From: Pseudomonadota bacterium | Lineage (GTDB): Bacteria; Pseudomonadota; Gammaproteobacteria; Steroidobacterales; Steroidobacteraceae | Assembly (NCBI GenBank): GCA_021792755.1 | Contig: JAJYUA010000011.1 | Coordinates: 1 to 64,000, forward strand | Reading direction: 5' to 3' | DNA: 64,000 bases | Shown: positions 40,004 through 49,609 of the stretch, one piece after another | Numbering within the stretch: the stretch's first letter is position 1 | How the letters are laid out: each line of letters begins with the position of its first letter | Made by a program: the position numbers and the translations under genes | The notes under the pieces: model-generated | Database searches by the model: none | What the model was told of the DNA's origin: nothing | Seen by the model: only the letters and a program-made list of their open reading frames with translations

Positions 40004-40522
40004 TCAGCCGAGTGCGGCGGGATTGGCGCGCCAGACGGCCCAGGCGAGCGCGCAGGCAAACAGCACCCAGGCGAGGTAGGGCAGCAGCAGCACGCCTGCG
40101 ACGCTGCTGACCCGCCAGAACGCGGTCACGGTGATCCCGAGCAGGGCCACGAGCAGCACGATCCAGGCGAAGGACAGCGCGCCCATGTGCAGCCGAAAAA
40201 ACAGCCACGACCAGACTGCATTGACGGCGAGTTGCGCAAGAAAGAGACGCACGGGTCTGGAGTTCGTCGGCCGGACCCGCCAGACCCGCCACAGGGCCAA
40301 GGCCATCAGCAGGTACAGGATGGTCCAGACCGGTCCGAACAGCCATCCCGGCGGCGCCCACGCCGGCCGCGCCAGATGCGCATAGAACGCGCCGGCATTG
40401 ATCGAGGCGATGGCGCCGAGGGCGGCAGCCGCGAAGCTCAGCGCCAGCGACATCACGAGCAGCCGCAATGCGTGGGGGCGGGCGCTGCGGCTTTCGCGGT
40501 CGGACGAGTTGGGCTTCGCCAT
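40004..40522 (-). CDS. tspO: TspO/MBR family protein
   Basis: A 172-aa membrane protein with five helices. Start at Met40522 (MAKPNSSDRES); the open frame extends 12 codons further. The TspO signature is clear: RPAWAPPGWLFGPVWTILYLLMALALW, then AVNAVWSWLFF. TspO proteins bind porphyrins and help control stress and tetrapyrrole levels. It lies 105 bases downstream of the dab-cysD operon on the same strand, so it may be cotranscribed. Confidence 0.92.
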   Translation of the reverse strand: MAKPNSSDRESRSARPHALRLLVMSLALSFAAAALGAIASINAGAFYAHLARPAWAPPGWLFGPVWTILYLLMALALWRVWRVRPTNSRPVRLFLAQLAVNAVWSWLFFRLHMGALSFAWIVLLVALLGITVTAFWRVSSVAGVLLLPYLAWVLFACALAWAVWRANPAALG

Positions 40523-40627
40523 CGGTCTAGCCTGCGGCAGTGCACGCGGCGTGGTCAAGCACGGCGGCGGTTCGACATCATCTTCGAAATCGGCCGGGGC
40601 CTTGCGTAGTGCTGGAACGATCGGCGG

Positions 40628-40888
40628 CTATGCCCGCGACATCTGGGGCGTCGCGCCGTGCACGCCGAGGGATCGCCCGGAATACTCCTCACGGGCGATG
40701 CGCGCCTCGGTCCAGGGACGCAGCAGGTGCCCGAGCAGTTCCAGATCGTTGGCGAGGGCGAGCGGGTCGCGCTCGAGGGCGGCACGGAGCGTGTCCTTCA
40801 GCCATTCGCTGAGCGCCGGGTGCGCCAGCGCTTGATGAATCCGCCGCTCGGTGCTGATCAGTTCGATTTCGGCAGGGCCGGGGGACAT
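40628..40888 (-). CDS. Unknown 86-aa protein at the end of the dab-cysD operon
   Basis: Start set at 40888, preceded by a good GGAGAG site; the frame stays open to 40951. The protein is mostly helical and charged, with SEWLKDTLRAALERDPLALA and NDLELLGHLLRPWTEARIAR as its core. There is no signal peptide, membrane segment or metal motif. It begins 22 bases after the cysD stop, so it belongs to the same transcript. No family is recognised. Confidence 0.65.
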   Translation of the reverse strand: MSPGPAEIELISTERRIHQALAHPALSEWLKDTLRAALERDPLALANDLELLGHLLRPWTEARIAREEYSGRSLGVHGATPQMSRA

Positions 40889-40910
40889 GGCATGCTCTCC
40901 TCTCAGGACG

Positions 40911-41861
40911 TTAGAAATAACCTTCGCGCTTTTGCTGCTCGAGCGAACCACCGGCTTCCCGATCGGCCAGTCGGCCGCTGCGTTCGGAGCGGCGTGAGCG
41001 CAGGGTCTGCGCCACGATCGCCTCGAGTGTCTCGGCGTCGGATTCTTCCGCGGCCGTCACCGGCCAGCACCCTAGGGTGCGAAAGCGCACCATGCGCTCC
41101 TCGGGAACCTCTCCCGGACTGAGCGGCATGCGCTGCGGATCGTCGACCACGATGAGCTGCCCGTCGCGCGCCACCACCGGCCGGGGGCGGGCCAGGTACA
41201 GCGGCGCCAGTTCGACGCCGCGGGCCAGGGCATGGGCGAGCACATCGAGCTCTGTCCAGTTCGAGAGCGGGAAGACGCGCGCGCTCTCGTGCGGACCGAG
41301 ACGGAAGTTGAACAGGTTCCACAGCTCCGGCCGCTGACGGCGCGGCTCCCAGGTGTGATTCGGGCCGCGCACCGACACGATACGTTCCTTGGCGCGCGAG
41401 CGCTCCTCGTCACGCCGCGCGCCACCGATGATGATGTCGTAGTGAGCGGCATCGAGCGCGCTTTTCAGCGCCTCGGTGCGCATCACGGCCGTGTAGCGAT
41501 CGCCGTGATCGAACGGGTTGATACCGGCGTCGCGGCCGGCTTCGTTGCAATGCACGCGCAACTCAAAGCCATGCCGGCGCGCGAAGCGATCACGGAACTG
41601 CAGCAGTTCGCGGAACTCCCAGGTCGAGTCGATGTGCAGCAGCGGCACTGGCGGGCGGGCGGGATGAAACGCGCGGCAGGCCAGATGGGCGAGTACCGTC
41701 GAGTCCTTGCCGCCGGAGAACAGCAGCACGGGATTGCGCGCCTCGGCGAGCGCCTCGCGCAGGATGTAGATCGCTTCGGATTCCAGTGCCGCGAGTGCGG
41801 TGTGCGCCAGCTCCGAGCGCGCATCGGGCGGGCGTGTCGTCGGTGCACAGGCGCCCCTCAT
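40911..41861 (-). CDS. cysD: Sulfate adenylyltransferase subunit 2 (CysD)
   Basis: A 316-aa ATP-pyrophosphatase-type protein that makes adenosine phosphosulfate from sulfate and ATP. PP-loop SGGKDS at 49-54, GGARRDEERSRAKERI, FPLSNWTELDV and the C-terminal KREGYF all match CysD. Its ATG overlaps the dabA stop (ATGA), so it is cotranslated with DabA. The GTPase partner CysN, normally the next gene, is absent from the window. Its place in a bicarbonate-uptake operon is unusual. Confidence 0.93.
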   Translation of the reverse strand: MRGACAPTTRPPDARSELAHTALAALESEAIYILREALAEARNPVLLFSGGKDSTVLAHLACRAFHPARPPVPLLHIDSTWEFRELLQFRDRFARRHGFELRVHCNEAGRDAGINPFDHGDRYTAVMRTEALKSALDAAHYDIIIGGARRDEERSRAKERIVSVRGPNHTWEPRRQRPELWNLFNFRLGPHESARVFPLSNWTELDVLAHALARGVELAPLYLARPRPVVARDGQLIVVDDPQRMPLSPGEVPEERMVRFRTLGCWPVTAAEESDAETLEAIVAQTLRSRRSERSGRLADREAGGSLEQQKREGYF

Positions 41862-44344
41862 GCCTGCACTCCGCAGGATTCCACAGCCTCGCCCGGCGAT
41901 GGGGTGTGTTCAGCGCGGCTCACGCCGTGCAGGCGCTCGAGACTCTGCGCGTGCATACAGTACACATACAGCCACTCGTTTTCGATCAACTGCAACACCT
42001 CGGGCTGGCGCCGCAAGGTCCGTTCGATCCGCTCGCGCGGGGCATCGATCAACACCGTCAGGCGCAGTGGGGCGTGGCGCCAAGCGCTGCCGTCATGCAC
42101 GGACTGGCGGGCCAGTCCGATGCGCAGATCGCCGCTGTGTCCCTCCAGCACCCCGATGTGCCCACCGATCACGTTGTGCAGCAGCTTGTTGCCGCTGCCG
42201 AAGCGCTCCGGATCGACGGTCGAGCCGAAGTACTGCAGGTTGATCCAGTGCGCCACGATCAGCGGGCCGGCGAGCACCTGCTCGAGCACGGCGCCGTCCG
42301 TGTCCTGCTGCCAGCGGTACTCGTGCAGGAAGACCCGCCCCTCGAGGTCGATGCCGCGCGTCCGCTCGCGCGGCGCGAGGATGAACGCGGCATTGCCGGC
42401 GAGCCCCCACTCGGGCCGCACTTCGGCCCAGTCCCGCGTGCGCCGCCGCAGGCGGCGCAGCAAGGCCGCCTCATGTCCGGCGAGGTGCGCCAGACCGAGA
42501 GCGGCGGCGCGCTCGCGGCGCACCTGGGCCCCGGCGCGCGCCAGGCTCGCGCGCAGTCGCTTCAGATCGGCCGCATGGCTCGGCGGGAGGTGCTGCGGAT
42601 CGAACAGCTCGACGGTGTCCGTCACGGTGTCGTGCAGTCCGGCGATGACCACGGTGTGCTCGGGAATATCCACGCCGAGTTCGGCGAGCGCGTGCCGTAC
42701 GGTCGAATCGTTCAACAGGTCGGCGAGAATCCGTGCGTTGACATCGCCGCCGTGGCCACCGCAGGCGCCGCAGGCGAGCGCTGCGGCCTGCGGATTGTTG
42801 GTGGTGCGCGCACCGTGCCCGATGAGCACGAGCAGGCGGGCCAAGGGCCGCTCGAGCGCCATGGCGCCGAGGATCCGCGCCGCCAGCCGCGCCTGTTCGG
42901 CGAGCGCTTCGGGGCCGCTACCGCTGAGATGCGGCCGCAGCGAGGCATGCACGGCGCGCGCGAGCCCTGTGCGCGTGAGGTTCTCCGGCGCCCACCCGAA
43001 TGCCCGGGCGAGCAGCTTCGGCAGATAGGCGAGACCGAGGATTTCCACCGTGCTGAACGCGCCGGTGGGCATGCGCGCGAAGGGCTGCAGACTCGCGCGC
43101 TGCCGCAGTGTCCGCTGGCGCTGCTCGGCCAGGCGCTCGTCCTCGGCGGCGTTGCCGCTCGTCTCGAACGCGGTGAGTGTCGGAGCGAGCAGCGCCGGCA
43201 GCTGGGGTCGCTCGAGGGAGGTGCCGAGCGGCGTGTAGCGCAGCGGTAGTCCGAAGAAGCCGGCGAAGCCGTACGTACGCACGCCACGATCGACCTGCTC
43301 GAGGGCGCGGCGCATGCGCTCGGAGCGCACATCGATGCAGAAGACCAGCTGCGCGTGCGGCGGTGCGGGTGGTCCAGTCGAGTCCGCGCCGCCAGGGGCG
43401 CTCAGCGCGGCGAACAGACGCTCCTGGTAGGCGAGCTCATGCGCGCGCTGCCAGAGCAGGTCGATGGCGAGCGATCCGCGCAGCTCGCTGTCGGCCGGCA
43501 CGTTCCACTGCGCAAGCCAGTCTCGCCACACCGAATGCTCATCGTGCCGCCCGTCGTGCATCAGCGCCTCCCAGGCCAGCCGGATCACCAGCAATTGCGC
43601 CAAGTGCCCGTCATCGGCGCCGGCGAGCGTTGCTTCCCAGCGCAGAAAAGCGCACCAGGCGGCCCAGCCCCCGATGCGCTGGACAATCACCTCGAGCAGA
43701 TCGCACAGCTGCGTCTCGCGCATCGCCAGTCGATCGAGCGCCCAGTCGAGTGCCGCGTCGGCCGTCCCGGGCAGCGCCGTGGCACGGGGATGCAGCGGCT
43801 TGAAGCGCCGATCCTCGAGCAGCGCCGCGCGCCAGTCCGCGAACAGTCCGGGCAGGCGCTGCGGCCGCCAGTCGGCCTGCTGCCGATCGAAGTAGGCTGC
43901 GCAGAACTCGCTGATCTGCTGCGTGATGCGCACTCGCCAGGGTACGCCACCGCTGCGGCGAGGGTCGCAGTCGAGCTGGTCGCTGAGCAGCGGCAGCCCG
44001 CGCGCGGCGCCGGCGGGTTGCTCGAGGGCTCGCACCGCGGCCTGCGCGCTCGGCACGGTGGACTGTTCGCGCAGGGCCTGCTCGAGGTGGGCCGGCTGGA
44101 TCTGTCCTTGCCGCCAGGCACGCAGATACTCATCGCGCGCCAGTGTCAGGGGCGCGCCGCACAGCCGCCGCAGCCGCTCGGCCGCCACACCGAAGCGCAG
44201 TGCCCGATATCCCCAGTAGGGGCTGACCGCAACCTGCCGATCGATCGGCCAGGCGGGCGCCACGGTGCGGCAGGCCGCCTCGAGCGCCGCGCGGCGCAGA
44301 TCCGGGGTGCTTCGGCACGCGGCCGCTGTGTTTGCGTCGCTCAA
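41858..44344 (-). CDS. dabA: DabA, inorganic-carbon uptake subunit (DUF2309)
   Basis: An 828-aa soluble subunit related in its zinc site to beta carbonic anhydrases. Zinc residues by alignment with Halothiobacillus DabA2: Cys336 and Asp338 (FCIDVRSE), His510 (IGHGART) and Cys525 (ACGACGG), with matching spacing. With DabB it takes up CO2/bicarbonate using the ion gradient. The start is a TTG at 44344 overlapping the dabB stop (TTGA). The frame is open to 46000, but that part runs over dabB and is a shadow. Confidence 0.93.
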   Translation of the reverse strand: MSDANTAAACRSTPDLRRAALEAACRTVAPAWPIDRQVAVSPYWGYRALRFGVAAERLRRLCGAPLTLARDEYLRAWRQGQIQPAHLEQALREQSTVPSAQAAVRALEQPAGAARGLPLLSDQLDCDPRRSGGVPWRVRITQQISEFCAAYFDRQQADWRPQRLPGLFADWRAALLEDRRFKPLHPRATALPGTADAALDWALDRLAMRETQLCDLLEVIVQRIGGWAAWCAFLRWEATLAGADDGHLAQLLVIRLAWEALMHDGRHDEHSVWRDWLAQWNVPADSELRGSLAIDLLWQRAHELAYQERLFAALSAPGGADSTGPPAPPHAQLVFCIDVRSERMRRALEQVDRGVRTYGFAGFFGLPLRYTPLGTSLERPQLPALLAPTLTAFETSGNAAEDERLAEQRQRTLRQRASLQPFARMPTGAFSTVEILGLAYLPKLLARAFGWAPENLTRTGLARAVHASLRPHLSGSGPEALAEQARLAARILGAMALERPLARLLVLIGHGARTTNNPQAAALACGACGGHGGDVNARILADLLNDSTVRHALAELGVDIPEHTVVIAGLHDTVTDTVELFDPQHLPPSHAADLKRLRASLARAGAQVRRERAAALGLAHLAGHEAALLRRLRRRTRDWAEVRPEWGLAGNAAFILAPRERTRGIDLEGRVFLHEYRWQQDTDGAVLEQVLAGPLIVAHWINLQYFGSTVDPERFGSGNKLLHNVIGGHIGVLEGHSGDLRIGLARQSVHDGSAWRHAPLRLTVLIDAPRERIERTLRRQPEVLQLIENEWLYVYCMHAQSLERLHGVSRAEHTPSPGEAVESCGVQA

Positions 44345-45894
44345 GCCGCCCCGCCCTCGCGTTGGGCCAGCCACTGGCCGAGGCGCCCGTGCGCGCTGCG
44401 CACGCCGCGCCAGGGCCATTGCGAGGTGACCAGCCGCGTGACCGGCTCGTCGAGAAAGTACCCGGCCGCCGCCCAGGCGTACAGGCGCGAGCGATGGGCC
44501 GCGGGGCCGGCGCGCCAGGCGTGCGCCTGCGCCCAGTACAGCCCGAGCAGACAGAGCGCGCCGTACAGCGCGAGTGCCGGTGCGGGCCGCGCCGAGGCGA
44601 CGGCAAGGCCGCGGCTCATCGCCACGTGCCAGAGCAGATACAACTGCACGGCAAGCGCGGCCGCCAGCAGGCTGCGAGCCCGAGTGAGCCGATCCGGCGC
44701 AGCTTCCCACAGGAGCGTCGCGACGCCGAATGTGCACAGCAGCAGTGCGATCCAGGGGAGCGCGGGGGCGTGCAGCACAGCGTGCCACAGCTGCGCCGAG
44801 GATGTGACGAGGCCGGCTGTGACTGCAAGCCCCAACAGGGGTGCGACTCGCGGGCGCGCCCCCGGCTGCGGTTGCATGCGCTCCGCGCCGCTCTCGCGCA
44901 CCGCCTCCCCGGAGGAGAGGAACGCGTGCGCCTTGTAGAGCGCATGCCCGAGCAGGTGCAGCAGCGCCAGAGCGTACAGCCCCAGACCGCATTCGGTTGC
45001 CATGAGGCCCATCTGCGAGCAGGTGGACCAGGCAAGCCGCCCCTTGCGCGTCGGGCAGGTCATCAGGGTCAGTCCGGCGAGCACCGCGGTCGCGCCGCCG
45101 ACGATCACCAGCAGTGCCTGGGCGGGGAGCGATGCGCTGATCAGCGGTGCGAGGCGGATCAGCACGTAGCCGCCGAGGTTGACGACGCCGGCGTGCATCA
45201 GCGCCGAGACGCTGGTCGGCGCCTCCATCACCTGCACCAGCCAGCCATGCAGCGGCAGCTGAGCGGATTTCAGCAGCACGGCTGCGGCGATCAGCAGCGC
45301 CGCGCACTGCAGGTCGGCGCCGGCGGCGCCGTGCGCGCCGGTCAGTTGCGCCAGGCGCGTCAGTTCGAGCGTATGCCAGCGCCGATAGAGCAGCAGCGCC
45401 GCGCCGAGCAGGCAGATCTCGGCGAGGCGGCTGGCGAGGAATTTCTTGCGGGCGGCGACGCGCGCTCCCGGTCGCTCGCGATAGTGCCTCAGCAGCGGAT
45501 GCAGCGCGGCGCTGCTGGCGGCCCAGCCCAGCGCCAGTACCGCGAAGTTGCGTGCCGCAACCACTGCGCTGACGCCGGCGAGCGTCAGCAGCAGCGCACA
45601 GACGAAACGCTGCTCGGTGGCCTCGCCGCTGAGGTTGCCGCGTGAGTAACGGGCGATCACCCAGCCGAGAAACGCGATCAAGGTCATGACTGCGGCCGCC
45701 GGGGCGTTGTGCGGGCCGATGACACGACCTGGCACCAAGTGGCTCGCATCGCCGGCAAGCGCCGCGCCGAGCGCCCCGACCGAGGCGCACGCGAGCGCCG
45801 ACCAGACCGAACGGCGGCGCACCGCCGCGCCGGCCGCCCCGAGCAGGTACAGCAACGGGACGAGCCAGGCGGTCCAGTGCGGGTGATGCGGCAT
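44341..45894 (-). CDS. dabB: DabB, membrane subunit (NuoL-like)
   Basis: A 517-aa polytopic membrane protein with about 13 helices, related to the proton-pumping subunit NuoL of complex I and to Mrp antiporter subunits. Key stretches: KSAQLPLHGWLVQVMEAPTS, SALMHAGVVNLGGYVLIR and LLGHALYKAHAFLSSG. In DAB systems it couples ion flow to CO2 hydration by DabA. First gene of the minus-strand operon dabB-dabA-cysD-86-aa ORF, divergent from a LysR gene 74 bases away. Confidence 0.93.
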   Translation of the reverse strand: MPHHPHWTAWLVPLLYLLGAAGAAVRRRSVWSALACASVGALGAALAGDASHLVPGRVIGPHNAPAAAVMTLIAFLGWVIARYSRGNLSGEATEQRFVCALLLTLAGVSAVVAARNFAVLALGWAASSAALHPLLRHYRERPGARVAARKKFLASRLAEICLLGAALLLYRRWHTLELTRLAQLTGAHGAAGADLQCAALLIAAAVLLKSAQLPLHGWLVQVMEAPTSVSALMHAGVVNLGGYVLIRLAPLISASLPAQALLVIVGGATAVLAGLTLMTCPTRKGRLAWSTCSQMGLMATECGLGLYALALLHLLGHALYKAHAFLSSGEAVRESGAERMQPQPGARPRVAPLLGLAVTAGLVTSSAQLWHAVLHAPALPWIALLLCTFGVATLLWEAAPDRLTRARSLLAAALAVQLYLLWHVAMSRGLAVASARPAPALALYGALCLLGLYWAQAHAWRAGPAAHRSRLYAWAAAGYFLDEPVTRLVTSQWPWRGVRSAHGRLGQWLAQREGGAA

Positions 45895-45968
45895 GCGTAC
45901 TCCGTGGGTGCTGGCGATGCGGCGCAGTATCGGCGCGGGACTGCGAGCTGTAAAATAGAAAGAACAGA

Positions 45969-46898
45969 ATGAATCGTTCCATGAAACAGAACATGCGCAA
46001 CCTTAACTTCCGTCACCTGCTGTATTTCTGGAGCGTCGCTCAGCGCGGGCATCTCACCCAGGCCGCCGAGCAGCTGCGCGTGTCGCAATCGGCATTGTCG
46101 GCCCAGATCCGCCAGCTCGAGACGTATCTCGGTCAGCCGCTGTTCGAGCGTTCCGGCCGTTCGCTGCACCTGACGGAGTTCGGTGCCGTGGTGCTCGATT
46201 ACGCCGACAGCATCTTCGGGCTCGGCCAGGAGCTGATGGCGACGGTGCGCGGTGGACTCGGGCAGCGCCAGCAGCACCTCCGCGTCGGGGTAGTGGCCAC
46301 GCTATCGCGCAACTTCACGGAAAATCTGCTGCGCCCCGTGTTTGGTCGTCCGGAGATCCGCCTGACGCTGCAGTCGGGCAGTCTCGCGGAGTTGCTCGAG
46401 CAGCTGCGCGTGCACAACCTCGATCTGCTGCTCTCGAACCGTCCGGTCGTGGCCGAGGCCGAGCGGCCGTGGCGCTGCATGCCGCTCTCGCGCCAGTCGG
46501 TGTGTCTGATCGGACCACCGCGCCTCGGGCGGCGGCGCTTGCGTCTGCCCGATGACCTGGTCGGCCTGCCGCTGGTGCTGCCCGGACCGAGCAGTGACGT
46601 GCGCACCCATTTCGACTTGTGGTGCGAGCGTAAGCGCATCTCGGTCGAGGTCGCCGCTGAGGTCGACGACATGGCGATGCTGCGTCTGCTGGCGCGCGAT
46701 TCCGGCGCAGTCGCGGTACTGCCCGAGGTGGTCGTCCAGGACGAGTTGCGCGAGGGCCGACTGCAGCGCTACTGCGCGATTCCCGGGGTGTTCGAGCACT
46801 TCTATGCCATCACCGCGTTCCGCCACAGCCCCTCGCCGCTGGTGCAGCGGCTGCTCACGCGAGGCCATTATCGAGCTTCGGCCGGCGCGCCGGTGTAG
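45969..46898 (+). CDS. LysR-family regulator of the dab operon
   Basis: A 309-aa LysR-type regulator. The HTH spans about residues 12-70: FRHLLYFWSVAQRGHLTQAA and RVSQSALSAQIRQLE. The effector domain follows. The start of the HTH (NFRHLLYFW) is like NhaR rather than CbbR. An alternative ATG lies at 45993. Divergent from dabB with a 74-base gap, so it is the likely regulator of that operon. Confidence 0.92.
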   Translation: MNRSMKQNMRNLNFRHLLYFWSVAQRGHLTQAAEQLRVSQSALSAQIRQLETYLGQPLFERSGRSLHLTEFGAVVLDYADSIFGLGQELMATVRGGLGQRQQHLRVGVVATLSRNFTENLLRPVFGRPEIRLTLQSGSLAELLEQLRVHNLDLLLSNRPVVAEAERPWRCMPLSRQSVCLIGPPRLGRRRLRLPDDLVGLPLVLPGPSSDVRTHFDLWCERKRISVEVAAEVDDMAMLRLLARDSGAVAVLPEVVVQDELREGRLQRYCAIPGVFEHFYAITAFRHSPSPLVQRLLTRGHYRASAGAPV

Positions 46899-48094
46899 CC
46901 CGGATTGAGGGTCGGCCCTGCAAGCGGCCGCCCAACCGTTGGATCGGTGCGCTGTGCATGCGCGGATCAGCGGCAGAACCTCGTCGATCGGGGCGTCCTT
47001 CACCACGGCGTTCCCGCAGGCTCAATCCAGGCGCGCGAGCCATTGCGAGATCGTCGCGCGCTGGCGGGCCACGAGGGCGACGCGCACCTTTTTTCCCTGA
47101 GCGGTGAGCGCACCCCGGCGGATCGGCGGGATCTCCCCGCGGTGATCTGGCCGCGGATATCCTCGCGGAAGGCCCGCAGGTAGCCGCGCGATGCGATGCG
47201 GCGCCGGGGCGTGAGCCCGCAATGACTGGCTATGTCGTCAGGGCGTCCGTCACCTGGTCCGGTTGCGCGAGTTCGTCGACGTGGGCGCCAGGAGGCGCTT
47301 CACGCGACTCCGACGGACGCCGACCTGGACGAGGCGACCCTCAAGTCCCAAACCGGCGCGACCGTCACCGTCGAGGGCACACTGAAGAGGTTTGCGCCGT
47401 CATCGCCGCGTACCAGAGGGGATCGTGGTGGGTCGCGCCAAACAGGTGAGGGCGCGCGCGAAGGTGCAGAAGATTGTCGGGGAAGGAGCGCGCCAGCGCC
47501 ACCGGTTCGATCATTGAAATGAGGAAAGCAGGCTTGTTCGACAACCCGGAGATCCCGGGCGAGAGTGGCTCTGCGCTCGAGGAGCGGGGCTTGCCCTGGC
47601 GGGTGACATCCGCCTCGGGCGTCGTGCTCGTTTTGCTCAAGAAGCGAGAACTGCGAGGAAAGAAGCAGGATGGGAAGCGGGTGTATGGAAAGTAGGACAA
47701 AACGGCACGTCATACCGCATGACGTAGCGGGGCGCGCGAGACGTCGAAGGGCGCCGTCGTATCGGGCCGGCGCAGCTGCCGTAGCTATTGCAGCGGGCGC
47801 AGCGAGGTTGGCGTAGGTGGAGGATCCTGGTTCCGGCGGGCGCCGACTGCCTGGAATGTTTCAGGCACTCAGAAACCACGCGGGCGCAAAGCGGGTCGCG
47901 CAGTGGATGAAGTCAGCCCTGCCATCGCAGCGGGCGCCGCGCGAGATACGCAACTCGTGGGGGAAACCCGGTGCCAAGGATCGCTGGCTCGACGACCGAT
48001 ACTTTCGCCTGGCCCAAGACGGTAATGCTTCGTGCGCTTTCGGTGAGGGTGCGTGACCCTGTGTGATTTGCCCTGACCCGCTGGGCAGCGGCGG
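46899..48094. other. Decayed stretch, no intact gene
   Basis: About 1.2 kb between the LysR gene and transposase remnants. Several short frames exist in changing frames on both strands (for example ALHATPTDADLDEATLKSQ near 47300, continuing in another frame), which suggests old, frameshifted coding DNA. No family could be named. Confidence 0.4.
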
Positions 48095-48415
48095 ATGGGG
48101 GTGCCGCTGCCGGCGGCGACCCAGTGGGATTGGGTGAAGGCAGGCGCCGAGAAGTACGTCTCGGTGCACGAAAAGCGCATCCGCCAGGCCGCCCGGGACG
48201 CGCTCGTGCACAACGACGACACGACGATGAAGATCCTGCATCTCAAGCGCGAGCAGCGTGCGGCGGCCCTGGGGAACGACGCCGAGGAGAGCCGCACGGG
48301 GGTGTTTACCTCCGGGATCGTCACGGTCGGTGCCGGCCGCAAGATCGTGCTGTTCTGCACCGCGGTGATACACGCCGAAGAGAGCCTCGATCAAGTCCTC
48401 AAGCGCATCGCCGCT
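48095..48415 (+). pseudogene. IS66-family transposase fragment
   Basis: Residues MGVPLPAATQWDWVKAGAEK, VHNDDTTMKIL and GVFTSGIVTVGAGRKIVLF match the central part of the IS66 transposase (LPASTQW, HNDDTT, GVFTSGI). Both the N-terminal half and the end are missing: the match stops after about 107 residues near LKRIAAKL. It is a remnant, not an active element. Confidence 0.8.
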
Positions 48416-48773
48416 AAGTTAACTTTGGAGGAATTTCTTGGCACCGGCTATCTTATTGTATGAGGTCACGCGAGCACGGCCTGCACAGAAGCGCCGTCGC
48501 TTCCGTTTCTCCTTGCGTTTCTCCAGCAGATGATCTCTGATCCGCACGCGCAACCAGGGCGGTTCGACCCGTATCTCGGGGCGACCGATGCGGGGATGCT
48601 CCGCGTGCACCCGCTCCCATTCCCACTCGGTGCCGAACGCGAAACAGGTGGCTTTGATGTAGTGATCGACCAGGGTGGGAAGGAGCTTGTCGACCGACAA
48701 CAGTTCCGGCGCGATGTCGGTGGTTGCAGCAATTTGTCCCTGCGAGACTTGCAACGTGTCGTACAGAATGGCC

Positions 48774-49609
48774 GTGGCGTAAATTGGGTCCTGTGGTACT
48801 GGAACTCGCAGAAGGAGACCCTCGACCGTCTCGCGCGCGAGCACCGGATCGAGGCGGCCGACAAGGCTCTGCAGGCCCTCGCCGCGCGCGTGGGCGCCCC
48901 GCGCTCGCGCCTAAAGAGCCTCGAGCAGGTCAGCGCCGCAGCGCAGAAGATCCTTCAGGAGAAGCAGGTCGAGCGCTTCATTCGCGCCGAAGTGACGCTC
49001 CTCGAGGAAGAGCGCTTCACTCAGGCTACCCGTGGCCGTCCAGGTCCTCGCACCGCCTACATCCGCCACCCGCATCAGCGTCCCGTGCTGCACTGGCAGT
49101 CCGACGCCCAGGCGCGCCTCGATGAGGCGCGCACCGATGGGGTCTTCCCCTTGGTCACCAACGACGAGAAGCTCACCTTGAAGGAGGCGCTCGAGGCCTA
49201 CAAGCATCAGCCTTCGCTTGAGAAGCGCCACGAGCAGCTGAAATCCGTCCTCGACGTCAGACCCGTGATGCTGAAGAATCACCTGCGCATCGAGGCGTTC
49301 CTGTTCCTGTACTTCCTGGCGCTGATGACCGAGGCGCTCATCGAGCGCGACATCCGCGCGCGCATGCGCACCCTCGGTATCAAAAAACTGCCGCTGTACC
49401 CCGAAGAGCGCCCCTGCGCCGCTCCGACCACCGAGCGGTTGTTCGAGTTGTTCGCCGACCTACGGCGACATCGGCTCGTCGATGAGGCCGGACGCGTGCA
49501 CCAGCGCTTCTACGACAAGCTCACCGAGCCGCAGCGAACCGTCTTGCGGCTCTTCAAGCTCTCAGCGCATGAATACCTCTCGGCCGCCGAGGAACCCGCC
49601 TCCGCCTGA
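48774..49609 (+). pseudogene. IS1634-family transposase, C-terminal part
   Basis: The last ~278 residues of an open frame look like an IS1634 (IS4-group) transposase: coiled region, then DGVFPLVTNDEKLTLKEALE, YKHQPSLEKRHEQLKSVLDV, AFLFLYFLALMTEALIERDI and LYPEERPCAAPTTERLFELF. The frame starts at 48530, but upstream of about 48774 it no longer fits, so the N-terminal half is missing or replaced. It lies next to the IS66 fragment. Confidence 0.8.

Noticed and set aside
44345-46000. N-terminal extension of the dabA frame to 1380 residues
   Set aside because: The extra 550 residues overlap dabB in another frame and are Arg/Ala-rich without similarity to DabA. The TTG overlapping the dabB stop gives the expected protein.
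48419-48844. A 141-aa minus-strand frame between the IS66 and IS1634 fragments
   Set aside because: It has some protein-like stretches (LLSVDKLLPTLVDHYIKATC) but I cannot assign it, and part of it is antisense to the IS1634 remnant. It may be a piece of a third element; not called as a gene.
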